Shown here: positions 35,276 to 43,215 of the stretch, one piece after another
Layout of the letters: every line of letters begins with the position of its first letter
How positions within the stretch are numbered: position 1 is the stretch's first letter
Assembly: GCA_019694355.1 (NCBI GenBank)
Contig: JAIBCB010000006.1
Coordinates: forward strand, 124,001 to 188,000
Reading direction: 5' to 3'
DNA length: 64,000 bases
Origin: Pyrinomonadaceae bacterium
Lineage (GTDB): Bacteria > Acidobacteriota > Blastocatellia > Pyrinomonadales > Pyrinomonadaceae
Notes under the pieces: model-generated
Databases searched by the model: none
What the model was told of the DNA's origin: nothing
What the model saw: the letters and a program-made list of their open reading frames with translations, nothing else
Position numbers and translations under genes: made by a program

Positions 35276-37206
35276 TGAAGAATTTATCAGCACACAATCT
35301 AATTTACTATTTCGTACTGGTCATCCTCGTCGTATTGGGCTCAGTTTCGATCTTTGGACAATCAACTTCTGATGATTTTCCCGTACCGGCCAATATGAAG
35401 GTTGAAGGAATACCTCCAATAAAGAAGGATGAAGTCGAAAAGCTTTTCTTTGATCCGTCTCAGATCAGGAATAACCTTATTTGGGATGCTGAGAGGAATT
35501 CCTGGTCTATACTTCTTACCGATGAAAAGTCATTCATTTACCGCGTCGCGTCGCCGATGGCAAAGCCGGAGGTCATTGTTGACAATAGAGTTCCGAACAC
35601 CGTCAGAGGGAATCCAACTAACGACACCTTTGCATTCACCGATGACAAAGCCGACGAGGACAACTATGAGCTATATCTATGGAAAGGCAAGGAAATCAAG
35701 AAATTATCTTCCTTTTCCGGCAAGGACGAGTCCGTCGAATCATTTATCTGGTCAAGAGACGGTAAGAGCATCTATTACACTCAGGTTGACTTCGACGCTA
35801 AGACGACAAAGTTGTGCAGGCACGATCTTGTGTCGATCTCTTGCTTTCTGACGGACCTGAAAGGCATTTGGAATGTTCTCGATGCGGATCAAGACAAGGT
35901 CCTGCTCAAATACTGGAAGGCCTCAAGCAATCAGAGCTTGTATCTGTATGACACCAAGACCAAAAAGATAATTCCGATAGAGGAAAAAGGAAACTCAAAC
36001 AAAGGCTTTTTTGCACAAGGCCGAGTCTTTTGGCTCTCGGAGGGTTCGGGTGAATGCGGTCAGGAGCGGTGCCTGCTCTCGTTAGACATCAAGACCCGCG
36101 TAAAGAAGCGCATCCTTTTGCCGGAAGGCACGGCAAATCTTCAGGATGTTAAGGTATCCCCCGATGGGAAGTCATTTCTGATACAAGAGGCCAAAGACGG
36201 GATCGACACACTGAAAATCGCCAAATTGAAACATGATCGGTTGGTAGATTTAGCCTCGTCCTTTGTACACGGACCATTTGTGATCTGGGGAACACGATGG
36301 CTGTCAAACCAGGAAGTGGTTTACACAATTGAAAATGTCGGAAAGCCTGCCTCGGTCGAGTCTTTTGATTTCGCTAAGAAGAAGCACACGTCCTGGACAA
36401 AAGAGCGAGTGCCGCCTCAAATCGAGAATGCCGTGCATCCCCCCGAAGTGATCAAATGGAAATCCTTCGACAGCAAGACCATTTCAGGTTATGTGATCAA
36501 ACCAAAGGCGGAACAAGGCAAATCACCTGTTGTGATCTACATTCACGGTGGGCCGCAGATAATTGATCGGCCGACATTCAACACCTCTGACATACGCCTC
36601 GCTGCCTACCTAGGCATCACAACAATTCACACAAATATTCGTGGCTCATCCGGATTCGGGATCGAGTACATGGACGCCGATAACGGGGCAAAGCGCGGAG
36701 ATGCCGTGAAAGATATCCGCACATTGATTGATTGGATCGAGAAGCAGCCGGAACTAGATGCATCACGGATCTATATACGAGGGGAGAGTTATGGCGGCCT
36801 GATTGCCCTAGCAACGACGCTTCAGGAGCCGCATAGAATCAAGGCCGTGATTGCCGAATATCCTTTGGTTTCAGTCCGGGGATATCTGTCCCAGAGTTTT
36901 ATAGATGAATTCTCCATAACAGAATATGGAGATCCTAAAAACGAAGAGTTAATGAAAAAGCTCGACGAACTTTCTCCGCTGAACAATACAGAACGTTGGA
37001 ATAAGACACCGTTGTTTCTAACGCGGGGAAAGCTCGATCAGAGAGTCCCTGAACGGGACGTGCTCGGTCTCAAGGATCAGATCAAGGAAACTGGGGCCGA
37101 GGTTTGGTTCATATACGCTAACGAAGCGGGACACGGTGTTGGAGGCCGTTACGTGACTGCCGCGATGTATGAGTTTTTGAAAAAACAAATAGGGAGTAAA
37201 AAGTAA
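35275..37206 (+). CDS. S9 prolyl-oligopeptidase family peptidase
   Basis: This 643-residue protein has a signal peptide (about 10-30), a beta-propeller-like N-terminal part, and an alpha/beta-hydrolase domain with HGGPQ. The catalytic serine is in GESYGG (about S505), the aspartate in GKLDQRVP and the histidine in EAGHGVGG. It would cleave peptides, often after proline, in the periplasm. The ATG at 35275 shares its first base with the stop of the anti-sigma gene, so it is translated in sequence with it. Confidence 0.88.
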   Translation: MKNLSAHNLIYYFVLVILVVLGSVSIFGQSTSDDFPVPANMKVEGIPPIKKDEVEKLFFDPSQIRNNLIWDAERNSWSILLTDEKSFIYRVASPMAKPEVIVDNRVPNTVRGNPTNDTFAFTDDKADEDNYELYLWKGKEIKKLSSFSGKDESVESFIWSRDGKSIYYTQVDFDAKTTKLCRHDLVSISCFLTDLKGIWNVLDADQDKVLLKYWKASSNQSLYLYDTKTKKIIPIEEKGNSNKGFFAQGRVFWLSEGSGECGQERCLLSLDIKTRVKKRILLPEGTANLQDVKVSPDGKSFLIQEAKDGIDTLKIAKLKHDRLVDLASSFVHGPFVIWGTRWLSNQEVVYTIENVGKPASVESFDFAKKKHTSWTKERVPPQIENAVHPPEVIKWKSFDSKTISGYVIKPKAEQGKSPVVIYIHGGPQIIDRPTFNTSDIRLAAYLGITTIHTNIRGSSGFGIEYMDADNGAKRGDAVKDIRTLIDWIEKQPELDASRIYIRGESYGGLIALATTLQEPHRIKAVIAEYPLVSVRGYLSQSFIDEFSITEYGDPKNEELMKKLDELSPLNNTERWNKTPLFLTRGKLDQRVPERDVLGLKDQIKETGAEVWFIYANEAGHGVGGRYVTAAMYEFLKKQIGSKK

Positions 37207-37445
37207 TGAGAAAACTAAGAATAACCATATGCACATTGCTGCTTACGACGCTGCTTGCCGGCAATATCCTTGCCAACACCAGTATCCTCGCTGGCACCGC
37301 AACGGTCACAAGCATCTTCTCGGATCTGGTCCAAGAAGTTCTTCTGATGCTTCGTGATGACGATTGCCCGCCGAGACTATGCACGACGTGTAGGCCAAAT
37401 GGCGTGATCGATGAAAACGGCAATTGTCGTCCACGTGAGGAATGA
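37206..37445 (+). CDS. Small secreted cysteine-rich peptide
   Basis: This 79-residue protein has a signal peptide (about residues 1-24) and a C-terminal Cys cluster (DDCPPRLCTTCRPNGV, and a final Cys in NGNC). It overlaps the peptidase stop by one base (TAATG). No homologue recognised. It lies between two protease genes, so it might be a substrate, inhibitor or signal peptide for them. Confidence 0.6.
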   Translation: MRKLRITICTLLLTTLLAGNILANTSILAGTATVTSIFSDLVQEVLLMLRDDDCPPRLCTTCRPNGVIDENGNCRPREE

Positions 37446-37462
37446 CAATGACGGAGTGAAGG

Positions 37463-40021
37463 ATGAATGACTTCCATCAGAACACAGGCGTAGCAGCAAT
37501 CCGACTCGCTTTGATCGGCTTGCTGACTGCGCTTGCGTCAATTTATGGATTTGCGGCCACAACCGATCTTCGTTCTCTCTTCGAGGAAGGAAGCTTTAAA
37601 GCTGTTATAGAAAGCGCTCCCGCTGAAATTACAAACGCTCGTAAGCTCGGCAAATTCGCGGATGCCGCGGTTAGCGGGCTATATGCGTCCAAAGCCTTGA
37701 TACAACTTGAAAAGTACGACGAGGCCGAACAGGTGTTGGTCCAGGCTTTGGCTGATGCCGAAAGAGTGAAGGCAGACAAGAAACTTCTTGCATCTTTGCT
37801 TTTTGCACAGGCACATCTTTTCAGAGCAAAAAAAGACTTCCGATCTGCATCTTCTCGCTCCCGCGATGCTTTTGCCCTTGCTCCCCGGAACCGCATGGTC
37901 GAACTTGAATACTATGTCAGTAACGGCCGGATACTTTTTTCGAGCGGATATGATGTCTCAGCGATTGTCTGGTTGGAAAAAGCGGAAGCAATATCAAATA
38001 CGGTTCCGAGGTCGGCCCTTCATCTTGAGATGCTGCGGTTTCTAAGTCTGGCTTGGCAATCCAAATTCAATTACGGCAAAGCGATTTCCTACTCACAGAA
38101 GTTGGTCGACGCCAGTCAGAATTCGGAATTCAAATTCCGTTATCGGCAGTCCCTTTATGAATATGGAAATTTATTGAGCGCGGCCGGCCAGGAACAGCGA
38201 GCAAAGACGATGTATGAAAAAGGATTGAATCTGGCATTATCGACAAAAGATGATACTCAAAGTTCTATTTTTCTTTCCACATTGCTTCTTAACGCACTTT
38301 ATCAAAACGATCTTACGACCGCTGAAAACCATGTAAGGACCCTTGCGGTACTCGATAAAAGTAAGAGCTTCGAATACGAGGTTACGCTCGGTCATGCAAT
38401 TTTAAACGCTTTGCAAGATAACGCTGGTGAATCCGAAAGGCAGTTCTCTCGGCTCGAAACCATGAAGTCTTCCTCCAGTTTCGTGGTTCCTTACTGGAAA
38501 GCCACTATTGCGGAGCGGAAGCGCAATTGGGTAAAACTCATTGAGTTAAGCGAAATGCTTTTGCGTCATTCGGAAAAGGAGAACTTTCGTGAGAACCTCC
38601 CGCATTTGTATCTATTGCTCGCTAGGGGACATTGGGGGCTGGGCAACAAAGAGTCAGCTTTGAAGGCCCTGCGGAAGGCCGAGGCGATCGTAACCGAGGC
38701 AAGGCCGACTGACGACGCACCGTTATCGCTCTCGATGCTTGAAACGTTCCACTCGGTTTATAGATTGATTGCGGAGATCGAGGCTGAAGCCCGTGATCTT
38801 AGAAGGTCTTTTGAAACAGTCGACTATCTCAAGGCAAGGGTCCTGAGTGACCGCATCAACTTCTCGCCGCTAAAACAAGTCTCGGATATTTCTCCGGGTA
38901 TTAGAAAAAGAGCAAATGATCTCTCGTCAGGATTTCTAAATGGCGACGACAAGAGCGCATTGGACGATTTTGAAGCAAACATAACAAATGCAATTCCTCA
39001 GAATTCGACCCCTGCGGCGAAGTCATTGCAATTGGACAATATACAGGGCCTTGATGACACGGCAATCGTGTCATACTTTTTTTCGCTTGATGGCAAGCTT
39101 GCGGCTCACGTGCTTGAAAAGCATAAGCCCATTCGTCTTGTCAGACTGGGCATCTCTGAGCCGGAAGTCGTTGCAATGGCGAATAGTGTCCGAAAGAAGA
39201 TCATGAATCGGATATTCTTCAAGAATGACGGTAAAGAGATCTACGATCTTCTGATCGCACCTTTATCGCTCAGTTCAATGCACTTTGCATTCGTGCCTGA
39301 CAAAGCACTCTGGAAGATCCCATTCCATGCTTTGAGTCCCGACGGTGAATCCTATCTGATCGAAAGCAAGATGATCAGTTACTCGCCTTCGGTTTCTTTG
39401 CTGCTTGAATCATTGAAGAAAAAGGCTCCTTTCAGAAAAGCCGCACAAGTTTTTGCTAACAATACATTTGAGAACCGTTCGCTTCGATTTGTAAACCAGG
39501 AAGCAGTGGCGGTCGGCAAACTATTGGGAGTGCAACCGATAGTCGGAGCCTCTTCGCAGCAGTTCATCAATTTGTCTAATGGGAAAGATATTCTACATTT
39601 CTCGATGCATGCCCAGGCCGATCGTGAAGAACCGCTAGGTTCTTTTCTTGGATTCAAACCATCGAGAAATGATAACGGCCGAATAACGGTCAACGACCTG
39701 CTGAAAATTCGTCTCAAACCTCAAAGCCTTGCCTTCGTAGCCTCGTGTGACACAAATAATGTGCTGAATGGTGAGGGCGTGGTCAGCATCGGCTGGGCAT
39801 TGCTCGGATCTGGGAGCACCACAGTAATTTCATCTCAATGGGAAGCCAACGACCGATCGACCGGCTTGTTTGCACAGGACTTCTACAAGGAATACAAAAA
39901 AGGAATCCCGGCAGCCAGAGCTCTTCAAAACGCGGCAATCGCCATGATCCGTGACAAATCATCTGAAAACTACGAACCATACTACTGGGCGAGCTTTACG
40001 CTTCTTGGTGACTTTCGGTAA
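37463..40021 (+). CDS. TPR-CHAT caspase-like protease
   Basis: This 852-residue protein has an N-terminal hydrophobic segment (about residues 12-32), TPR-like helical repeats through about residue 450, and a C-terminal CHAT domain. The domain has the candidate catalytic His in LHFSMHAQAD (H716) and Cys in FVASCDTNN (C762), then GWALLGSGSTTVISSQW and a final YYWASFTLLGD. CHAT proteases act in several bacterial signalling and defence systems. It is the last gene in the cassette behind sigma, anti-sigma, peptidase and peptide genes. Confidence 0.85.
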   Translation: MNDFHQNTGVAAIRLALIGLLTALASIYGFAATTDLRSLFEEGSFKAVIESAPAEITNARKLGKFADAAVSGLYASKALIQLEKYDEAEQVLVQALADAERVKADKKLLASLLFAQAHLFRAKKDFRSASSRSRDAFALAPRNRMVELEYYVSNGRILFSSGYDVSAIVWLEKAEAISNTVPRSALHLEMLRFLSLAWQSKFNYGKAISYSQKLVDASQNSEFKFRYRQSLYEYGNLLSAAGQEQRAKTMYEKGLNLALSTKDDTQSSIFLSTLLLNALYQNDLTTAENHVRTLAVLDKSKSFEYEVTLGHAILNALQDNAGESERQFSRLETMKSSSSFVVPYWKATIAERKRNWVKLIELSEMLLRHSEKENFRENLPHLYLLLARGHWGLGNKESALKALRKAEAIVTEARPTDDAPLSLSMLETFHSVYRLIAEIEAEARDLRRSFETVDYLKARVLSDRINFSPLKQVSDISPGIRKRANDLSSGFLNGDDKSALDDFEANITNAIPQNSTPAAKSLQLDNIQGLDDTAIVSYFFSLDGKLAAHVLEKHKPIRLVRLGISEPEVVAMANSVRKKIMNRIFFKNDGKEIYDLLIAPLSLSSMHFAFVPDKALWKIPFHALSPDGESYLIESKMISYSPSVSLLLESLKKKAPFRKAAQVFANNTFENRSLRFVNQEAVAVGKLLGVQPIVGASSQQFINLSNGKDILHFSMHAQADREEPLGSFLGFKPSRNDNGRITVNDLLKIRLKPQSLAFVASCDTNNVLNGEGVVSIGWALLGSGSTTVISSQWEANDRSTGLFAQDFYKEYKKGIPAARALQNAAIAMIRDKSSENYEPYYWASFTLLGDFR

Positions 40022-40065
40022 ATCGGCGCAGAATCCATTCATCGACGAAAGGCATTGTCTATGGA

Positions 40066-40114
40066 TGGATGAAAAATGCACCATTTCAAAGGGAAGTGGT
40101 GCAAAAAAGTTCCA
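40066..40114. promoter_or_regulatory. Operator array D: two TGG-N12-CCA sites before xis
   Basis: TGGATGAAAAATGCACCA at 40066-40083 and TGGTGCAAAAAAGTTCCA at 40097-40114, 31 bp apart (three helical turns). They lie 75-120 bp upstream of the sigma-54 type promoter at 40189 and just after the CHAT gene. Confidence 0.7.
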
Positions 40115-40188
40115 CCTAAAACCTAAAACTATCCACTGATATTTCTAGAGGTCTCGTATTTACAGGCATCCGAGAGTGATCTATGCCG

Positions 40189-40204
40189 AGGCACGTGTTT
40201 TGCA
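40189..40204 (+). promoter_or_regulatory. Sigma-54 type promoter of the xis-like gene
   Basis: AGGCACGTGTTTTGCA differs from TGGCACG-N4-TTGCA at just one base and has GG-N10-GC spacing. It lies 28 bases before the start codon at 40232. Confidence 0.75.
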
Positions 40205-40231
40205 CTTTCAAAATCCAAAGGAGCAAAACAC

Positions 40232-40519
40232 ATGGACGACAAATTTATTCTAATCCCGAAAGAAGAACTCGTTGAGACTCTGGGGGCGTTGTTAGATGAA
40301 AAACTGGAAGATCATTTCCATCCATTCAATTCTGTTATCGCTGTCAAACAAAAGGAAGCTTGCGAGGCTTTGGGAATATCTGACGATACGGTGAGACATC
40401 GCATTAGTCAGGGGAAGATTACTCCGCTTCAACGTGACGGTTCCCGTTTGGTCATCCTAACTTTTGAGATGATGCGCGGGCTGAAACCTCGCCCTCGGCG
40501 ACCTAGATTAAAAGCATAG
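40232..40519 (+). CDS. xis: Excisionase-like helix-turn-helix protein
   Basis: This 95-residue protein has a MerR/excisionase-type HTH (KQKEACEALGISDDTVRHRISQ, about 48-69, followed by the wing GKITPLQRDGSRL). AAAGGAG precedes its ATG. It is the element gene nearest the tRNA and is controlled by the same type of promoter and operators as the conjugation genes. Inferred: it bends DNA at the attachment site to favour excision. It could also be a simple repressor. Confidence 0.65.
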   Translation: MDDKFILIPKEELVETLGALLDEKLEDHFHPFNSVIAVKQKEACEALGISDDTVRHRISQGKITPLQRDGSRLVILTFEMMRGLKPRPRRPRLKA

Positions 40520-40631
40520 CGCCGTCAAGAAGAAAGAAGCTATGTAGGGCTTGTTTTGATGCAAACCTAAGCAAGTACAACGACCATGACTATTCCTCTC
40601 AAGAAGTAATTGACGAGTGAAATAGGTTTAA

Positions 40632-40653
40632 AATAGTTAGATAATAGTTAGAT
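40632..40653 (+). repeat. Tandem 11-bp repeat AATAGTTAGAT x2
   Basis: Two exact copies stand side by side between the xis-like gene and the tRNA. They might be arm-type binding sites for an integrase or excisionase near the element end. Confidence 0.45.
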
Positions 40654-40661
40654 TAAACGAA

Positions 40662-40684
40662 AAGGCGTCCGATATGGACGCCTT
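40662..40684 (-). terminator. Intrinsic terminator after tRNA-Lys
   Basis: The stem AAGGCGTCC-GATAT-GGACGCCTT is followed on the minus strand by TTTTCGTTT. It would end leftward transcription from the tRNA, or from the host side into the element. Confidence 0.7.
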
Positions 40685-40700
40685 AAGTTATTGATAATAT

Positions 40701-40776
40701 TGGTGATCCGACCAGGACTCGAACCTGGGACCCAATGGTTAAAAGCCATTTGCTCTACCGACTGAGCTATCGGACC
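40701..40776 (-). tRNA. tRNA-Lys (anticodon UUU)
   Basis: A 76-nt cloverleaf: acceptor GGTCCGA pairs with TCGGATC, the T arm includes GGTTCGAGTCC, the anticodon loop is CTTTTAA and CCA is encoded. Its 3' end faces the mobile element, fitting a role as the attachment site. Confidence 0.93.
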
Positions 40777-40837
40777 ACGCGGCCTGGTGAGTGCCCATAC
40801 GCGAAGCACGGGCCCGACCTTAGCCGAATTGATGATT

Positions 40838-41329
40838 TTACATATTGGGGCTTTCGATGGCAAGTTCCATACGAATATCTGCCCGGGCATATTCGGAATT
40901 CGGATCGGTCGGTGTCTCGACAAAGCCGAACTTGCGGTAAAGAGTAATGGCGGGTTCGAGTATCCTGCTTGATTCGAGGAAGATCATGCACGGAGCGGAC
41001 TGACGAGCATGCTCGATACACGCCTGCATCAAAAGATTCGCGATCCCTTGACCGCGGAACTCCGGCGAGACGCCCATTTTCGTGAGCTCCAGCACACCTT
41101 CGCCGGCCGGAATAAGTGCGACCGTACCGACCGCCGTGCCATCCGCAACGGCCATAAAGATCCGGCCGCCGCGATCGATGATATATTCCTGCGGATGGTC
41201 GAGGATCTCTCTATCGTGCCGCTCGACGGCAAAATATTTCTCTATCCACTCGTAATTCAGCCGGGCGAAATCTGCCGCAAATCCTTCGTCGAAATCAACG
41301 ATCTCGATAGACTCGTTCTTCTCGTTCAT
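40838..41329 (-). CDS. GNAT family N-acetyltransferase
   Basis: This 163-residue protein has the acetyl-CoA site in VSPEFRGQGIANLLMQ (R/Q-x-x-G-x-G/A pattern) and a final strand LYRKFGFVE. The substrate is unknown. It is the first host gene past the tRNA and follows purA by 10 bases on the same strand. Confidence 0.85.
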   Translation of the reverse strand: MNEKNESIEIVDFDEGFAADFARLNYEWIEKYFAVERHDREILDHPQEYIIDRGGRIFMAVADGTAVGTVALIPAGEGVLELTKMGVSPEFRGQGIANLLMQACIEHARQSAPCMIFLESSRILEPAITLYRKFGFVETPTDPNSEYARADIRMELAIESPNM

Positions 41330-41339
41330 CGTTGAATTC

Positions 41340-42653
41340 TTAATTCTTGAACCAGCCTTCCATCACTGAATCGTTCAAGATGATCGTCTGATCGCGTTCG
41401 GGGCCGGTCGAAATTAGGCCGATCTCGACGCCGATAAACTTCGAGAGGAACTCGACATAACGGCGTGCGTTCGCGGGCAGATCGTCGATCTTTGTTATGC
41501 CACGCGTGTCGCTCTTCCAACCCGGAAGGGTTTCGTAGATCGGCTTGATCTTTCGCAGGTCGTGAGAGACCGCCGGGAAAGTGTCGATACGTTTGCCGTC
41601 TATCTCGTAACCGACGCAAACCTTGATTTCTTCGAGTGCGTCGAGCACATCGAGTTTCGTCAACGCGACGGAATCAAAGCCGTTCAGTTCGGCCGCATAT
41701 TTCGTCGCAACCGCATCGAACCACCCGCATCGACGCGGCCTTCGCGTCACAGAGCCGTATTCATTTCCGCGTTCACGAATGAGATGCGCAATGTCTTCTT
41801 CGTCATCGAGCATCTCCGTCGGAAACGGGCCTTCGCCGACGCGCGTTGCATAGGTGCGCACGATGCCAAGAACGCCCGTGATATGGTGCGGCGGAATTCC
41901 CGCTCCAACGGACGCACCGCCGGCAGTCGGATTTGATGAAGTGACATACGGATATGTTCCGTGATCGACATCGAGCAGCGTCGCCTGTGCGCCTTCAAGC
42001 AGTATCTTCTTCTCTTCGCGGCGAGCATCAGCGAGGAAATGCGAAGTCTCCGTAACAAACGGCCGGAGACGTTCCACGAGCGGCGAGATCTCGTCGTAAA
42101 TTTCATCGGCACGCAGCGGCTGCTGGCCGTAAAGAACGATGATGCGGTTAGCTTCTTCGAGGTTCCGCTCAATTCTCAACCGCAGGATCTCCGGCGACAG
42201 TGCATCAGCGACACGGATCCCGCGACGCCCGACCTTATCCTCATATGCCGGGCCGATGCCCCGAAGCGTCGTGCCGATCTTCTCGTTGCCGAGCCTTTCT
42301 TCTGACGTGTGATCGAGCGCGCGGTGATACGGCATTATCAGATGAGCTCGGCTCGAAACTTTCAGGCGTTCGGGCGTGATCGAAATCCCCTTTGCCGAGA
42401 TCTGATCGACCTCTTCGAAAAACGCTTTCGGATCGATCACCATTCCGTTGCCGAGCACACAGACCTTGTCGTTGTGGATGATGCCCGACGGCAAAAGCCT
42501 CAAGACGAACGCCTGATCGCCGACATAGACGCTGTGGCCCGCATTGTGTCCGCCCTGATAACGCGAGACGACGTCGAATCTATCCGCGAGCAGGTCAACG
42601 ACCTTTCCCTTCCCTTCATCGCCCCACTGGGCACCGATTATTACGATTATCAT
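41340..42653 (-). CDS. purA: Adenylosuccinate synthetase
   Basis: This 437-residue protein begins MIIVIIGAQWGDEGKGK, the GTP-binding loop of the family, and contains GGHNAGH, GTTLRGIGPAYEDK and TRRPRRCGWFD. It joins IMP and aspartate using GTP in the first committed step of AMP synthesis. The start at 42653 overlaps the stop of the upstream acetyltransferase by three or four bases (ATGA), so they are co-translated; an upstream in-frame GTG-type start adding six residues is less likely. Length is typical. Confidence 0.96.
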   Translation of the reverse strand: MIIVIIGAQWGDEGKGKVVDLLADRFDVVSRYQGGHNAGHSVYVGDQAFVLRLLPSGIIHNDKVCVLGNGMVIDPKAFFEEVDQISAKGISITPERLKVSSRAHLIMPYHRALDHTSEERLGNEKIGTTLRGIGPAYEDKVGRRGIRVADALSPEILRLRIERNLEEANRIIVLYGQQPLRADEIYDEISPLVERLRPFVTETSHFLADARREEKKILLEGAQATLLDVDHGTYPYVTSSNPTAGGASVGAGIPPHHITGVLGIVRTYATRVGEGPFPTEMLDDEEDIAHLIRERGNEYGSVTRRPRRCGWFDAVATKYAAELNGFDSVALTKLDVLDALEEIKVCVGYEIDGKRIDTFPAVSHDLRKIKPIYETLPGWKSDTRGITKIDDLPANARRYVEFLSKFIGVEIGLISTGPERDQTIILNDSVMEGWFKN

Positions 42654-43201
42654 ATTCTGTTCGCAAGCCACTCCCGTTTGAGAAGCGAGTAAACCACTTG
42701 GTCCCGAAACTCACCCCTCAACAATTCGACCTCGCGAAGAGTGCCTTCAATGGTGAACCCTAGCCTTTCAGGGATCGCACGGCTCCGGTTGTTATCGACA
42801 TTGCAATTTATCTGGACCCGATTAACATTGATTGTATCAAAGAGATGATCGAGAAGAACTCGACAGCAACGGGTTACGATACCTTTGCCTTCGTGAGCGC
42901 GATCGATCCAATACCCGACCTTCGCGTGACGGTTCGTCGAATCGACATCATGTACGCCGACCGTCCCGATGATCGAGCCGTGATCTCGGATCAAGAACGC
43001 AAATGCGTTCGCCGCCAGGTCCACAGTCCCGACTGCCTCGATCCATTCCGCGGCGTGTTTCGTCGAATAATCATCGACTGCCCACGGCATCCACGCCCGC
43101 AAATGCTCAAGATTGCGCTGAACCAATGCCGCGATCTCGACAACCGCGTCCTGACTGGGCACTTGAAGGATGATCTGGTCGGAGACGGGCAATACCAGCA
43201 T
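42650..43201 (-). CDS. RimJ/RimL-type GNAT acetyltransferase
   Basis: This 183-residue protein has KVGYWIDRAHEGKGIVTRCC (acetyl-CoA site), VNRVQINCNVDNNRSRAIPERLGF and a terminal YSLLKREW, the pattern of RimL-like ribosomal protein serine acetyltransferases. It is translationally coupled to purA. The substrate is not known. Confidence 0.87.
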   Translation of the reverse strand: MLVLPVSDQIILQVPSQDAVVEIAALVQRNLEHLRAWMPWAVDDYSTKHAAEWIEAVGTVDLAANAFAFLIRDHGSIIGTVGVHDVDSTNRHAKVGYWIDRAHEGKGIVTRCCRVLLDHLFDTINVNRVQINCNVDNNRSRAIPERLGFTIEGTLREVELLRGEFRDQVVYSLLKREWLANRI

Positions 43202-43215
43202 AAACGTTAGTCTTT

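Larger units (their letters stand above)
1..40700. mobile_element. Integrative and conjugative element, right-hand part
   Basis: Seen: type IV secretion genes (virB2, 3, 4, 8, 9-like, 10, virD4), a MOBP-like relaxase, an accessory mobilisation gene, two ssb genes, RNase H and an excisionase-like HTH gene lie in one block. The block ends at the 3' end of a tRNA-Lys gene, beyond which housekeeping genes begin and the DNA becomes more GC-rich. Known: integrative elements often insert at tRNA 3' ends. Inferred: this is an integrated conjugative element whose right junction is at or near 40,700. The left end, any integrase and the second att copy are outside the window, so the exact boundary is not shown. 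Cargo includes an Rhs toxin island and a sigma factor/CHAT protease cassette. Confidence 0.8.

Noticed and set aside
33627..40021. Type III-E CRISPR (Craspase) locus
   Set aside because: A CHAT protease and sigma factor are present, but there is no gRAMP effector, Cas1/2 or repeat array.
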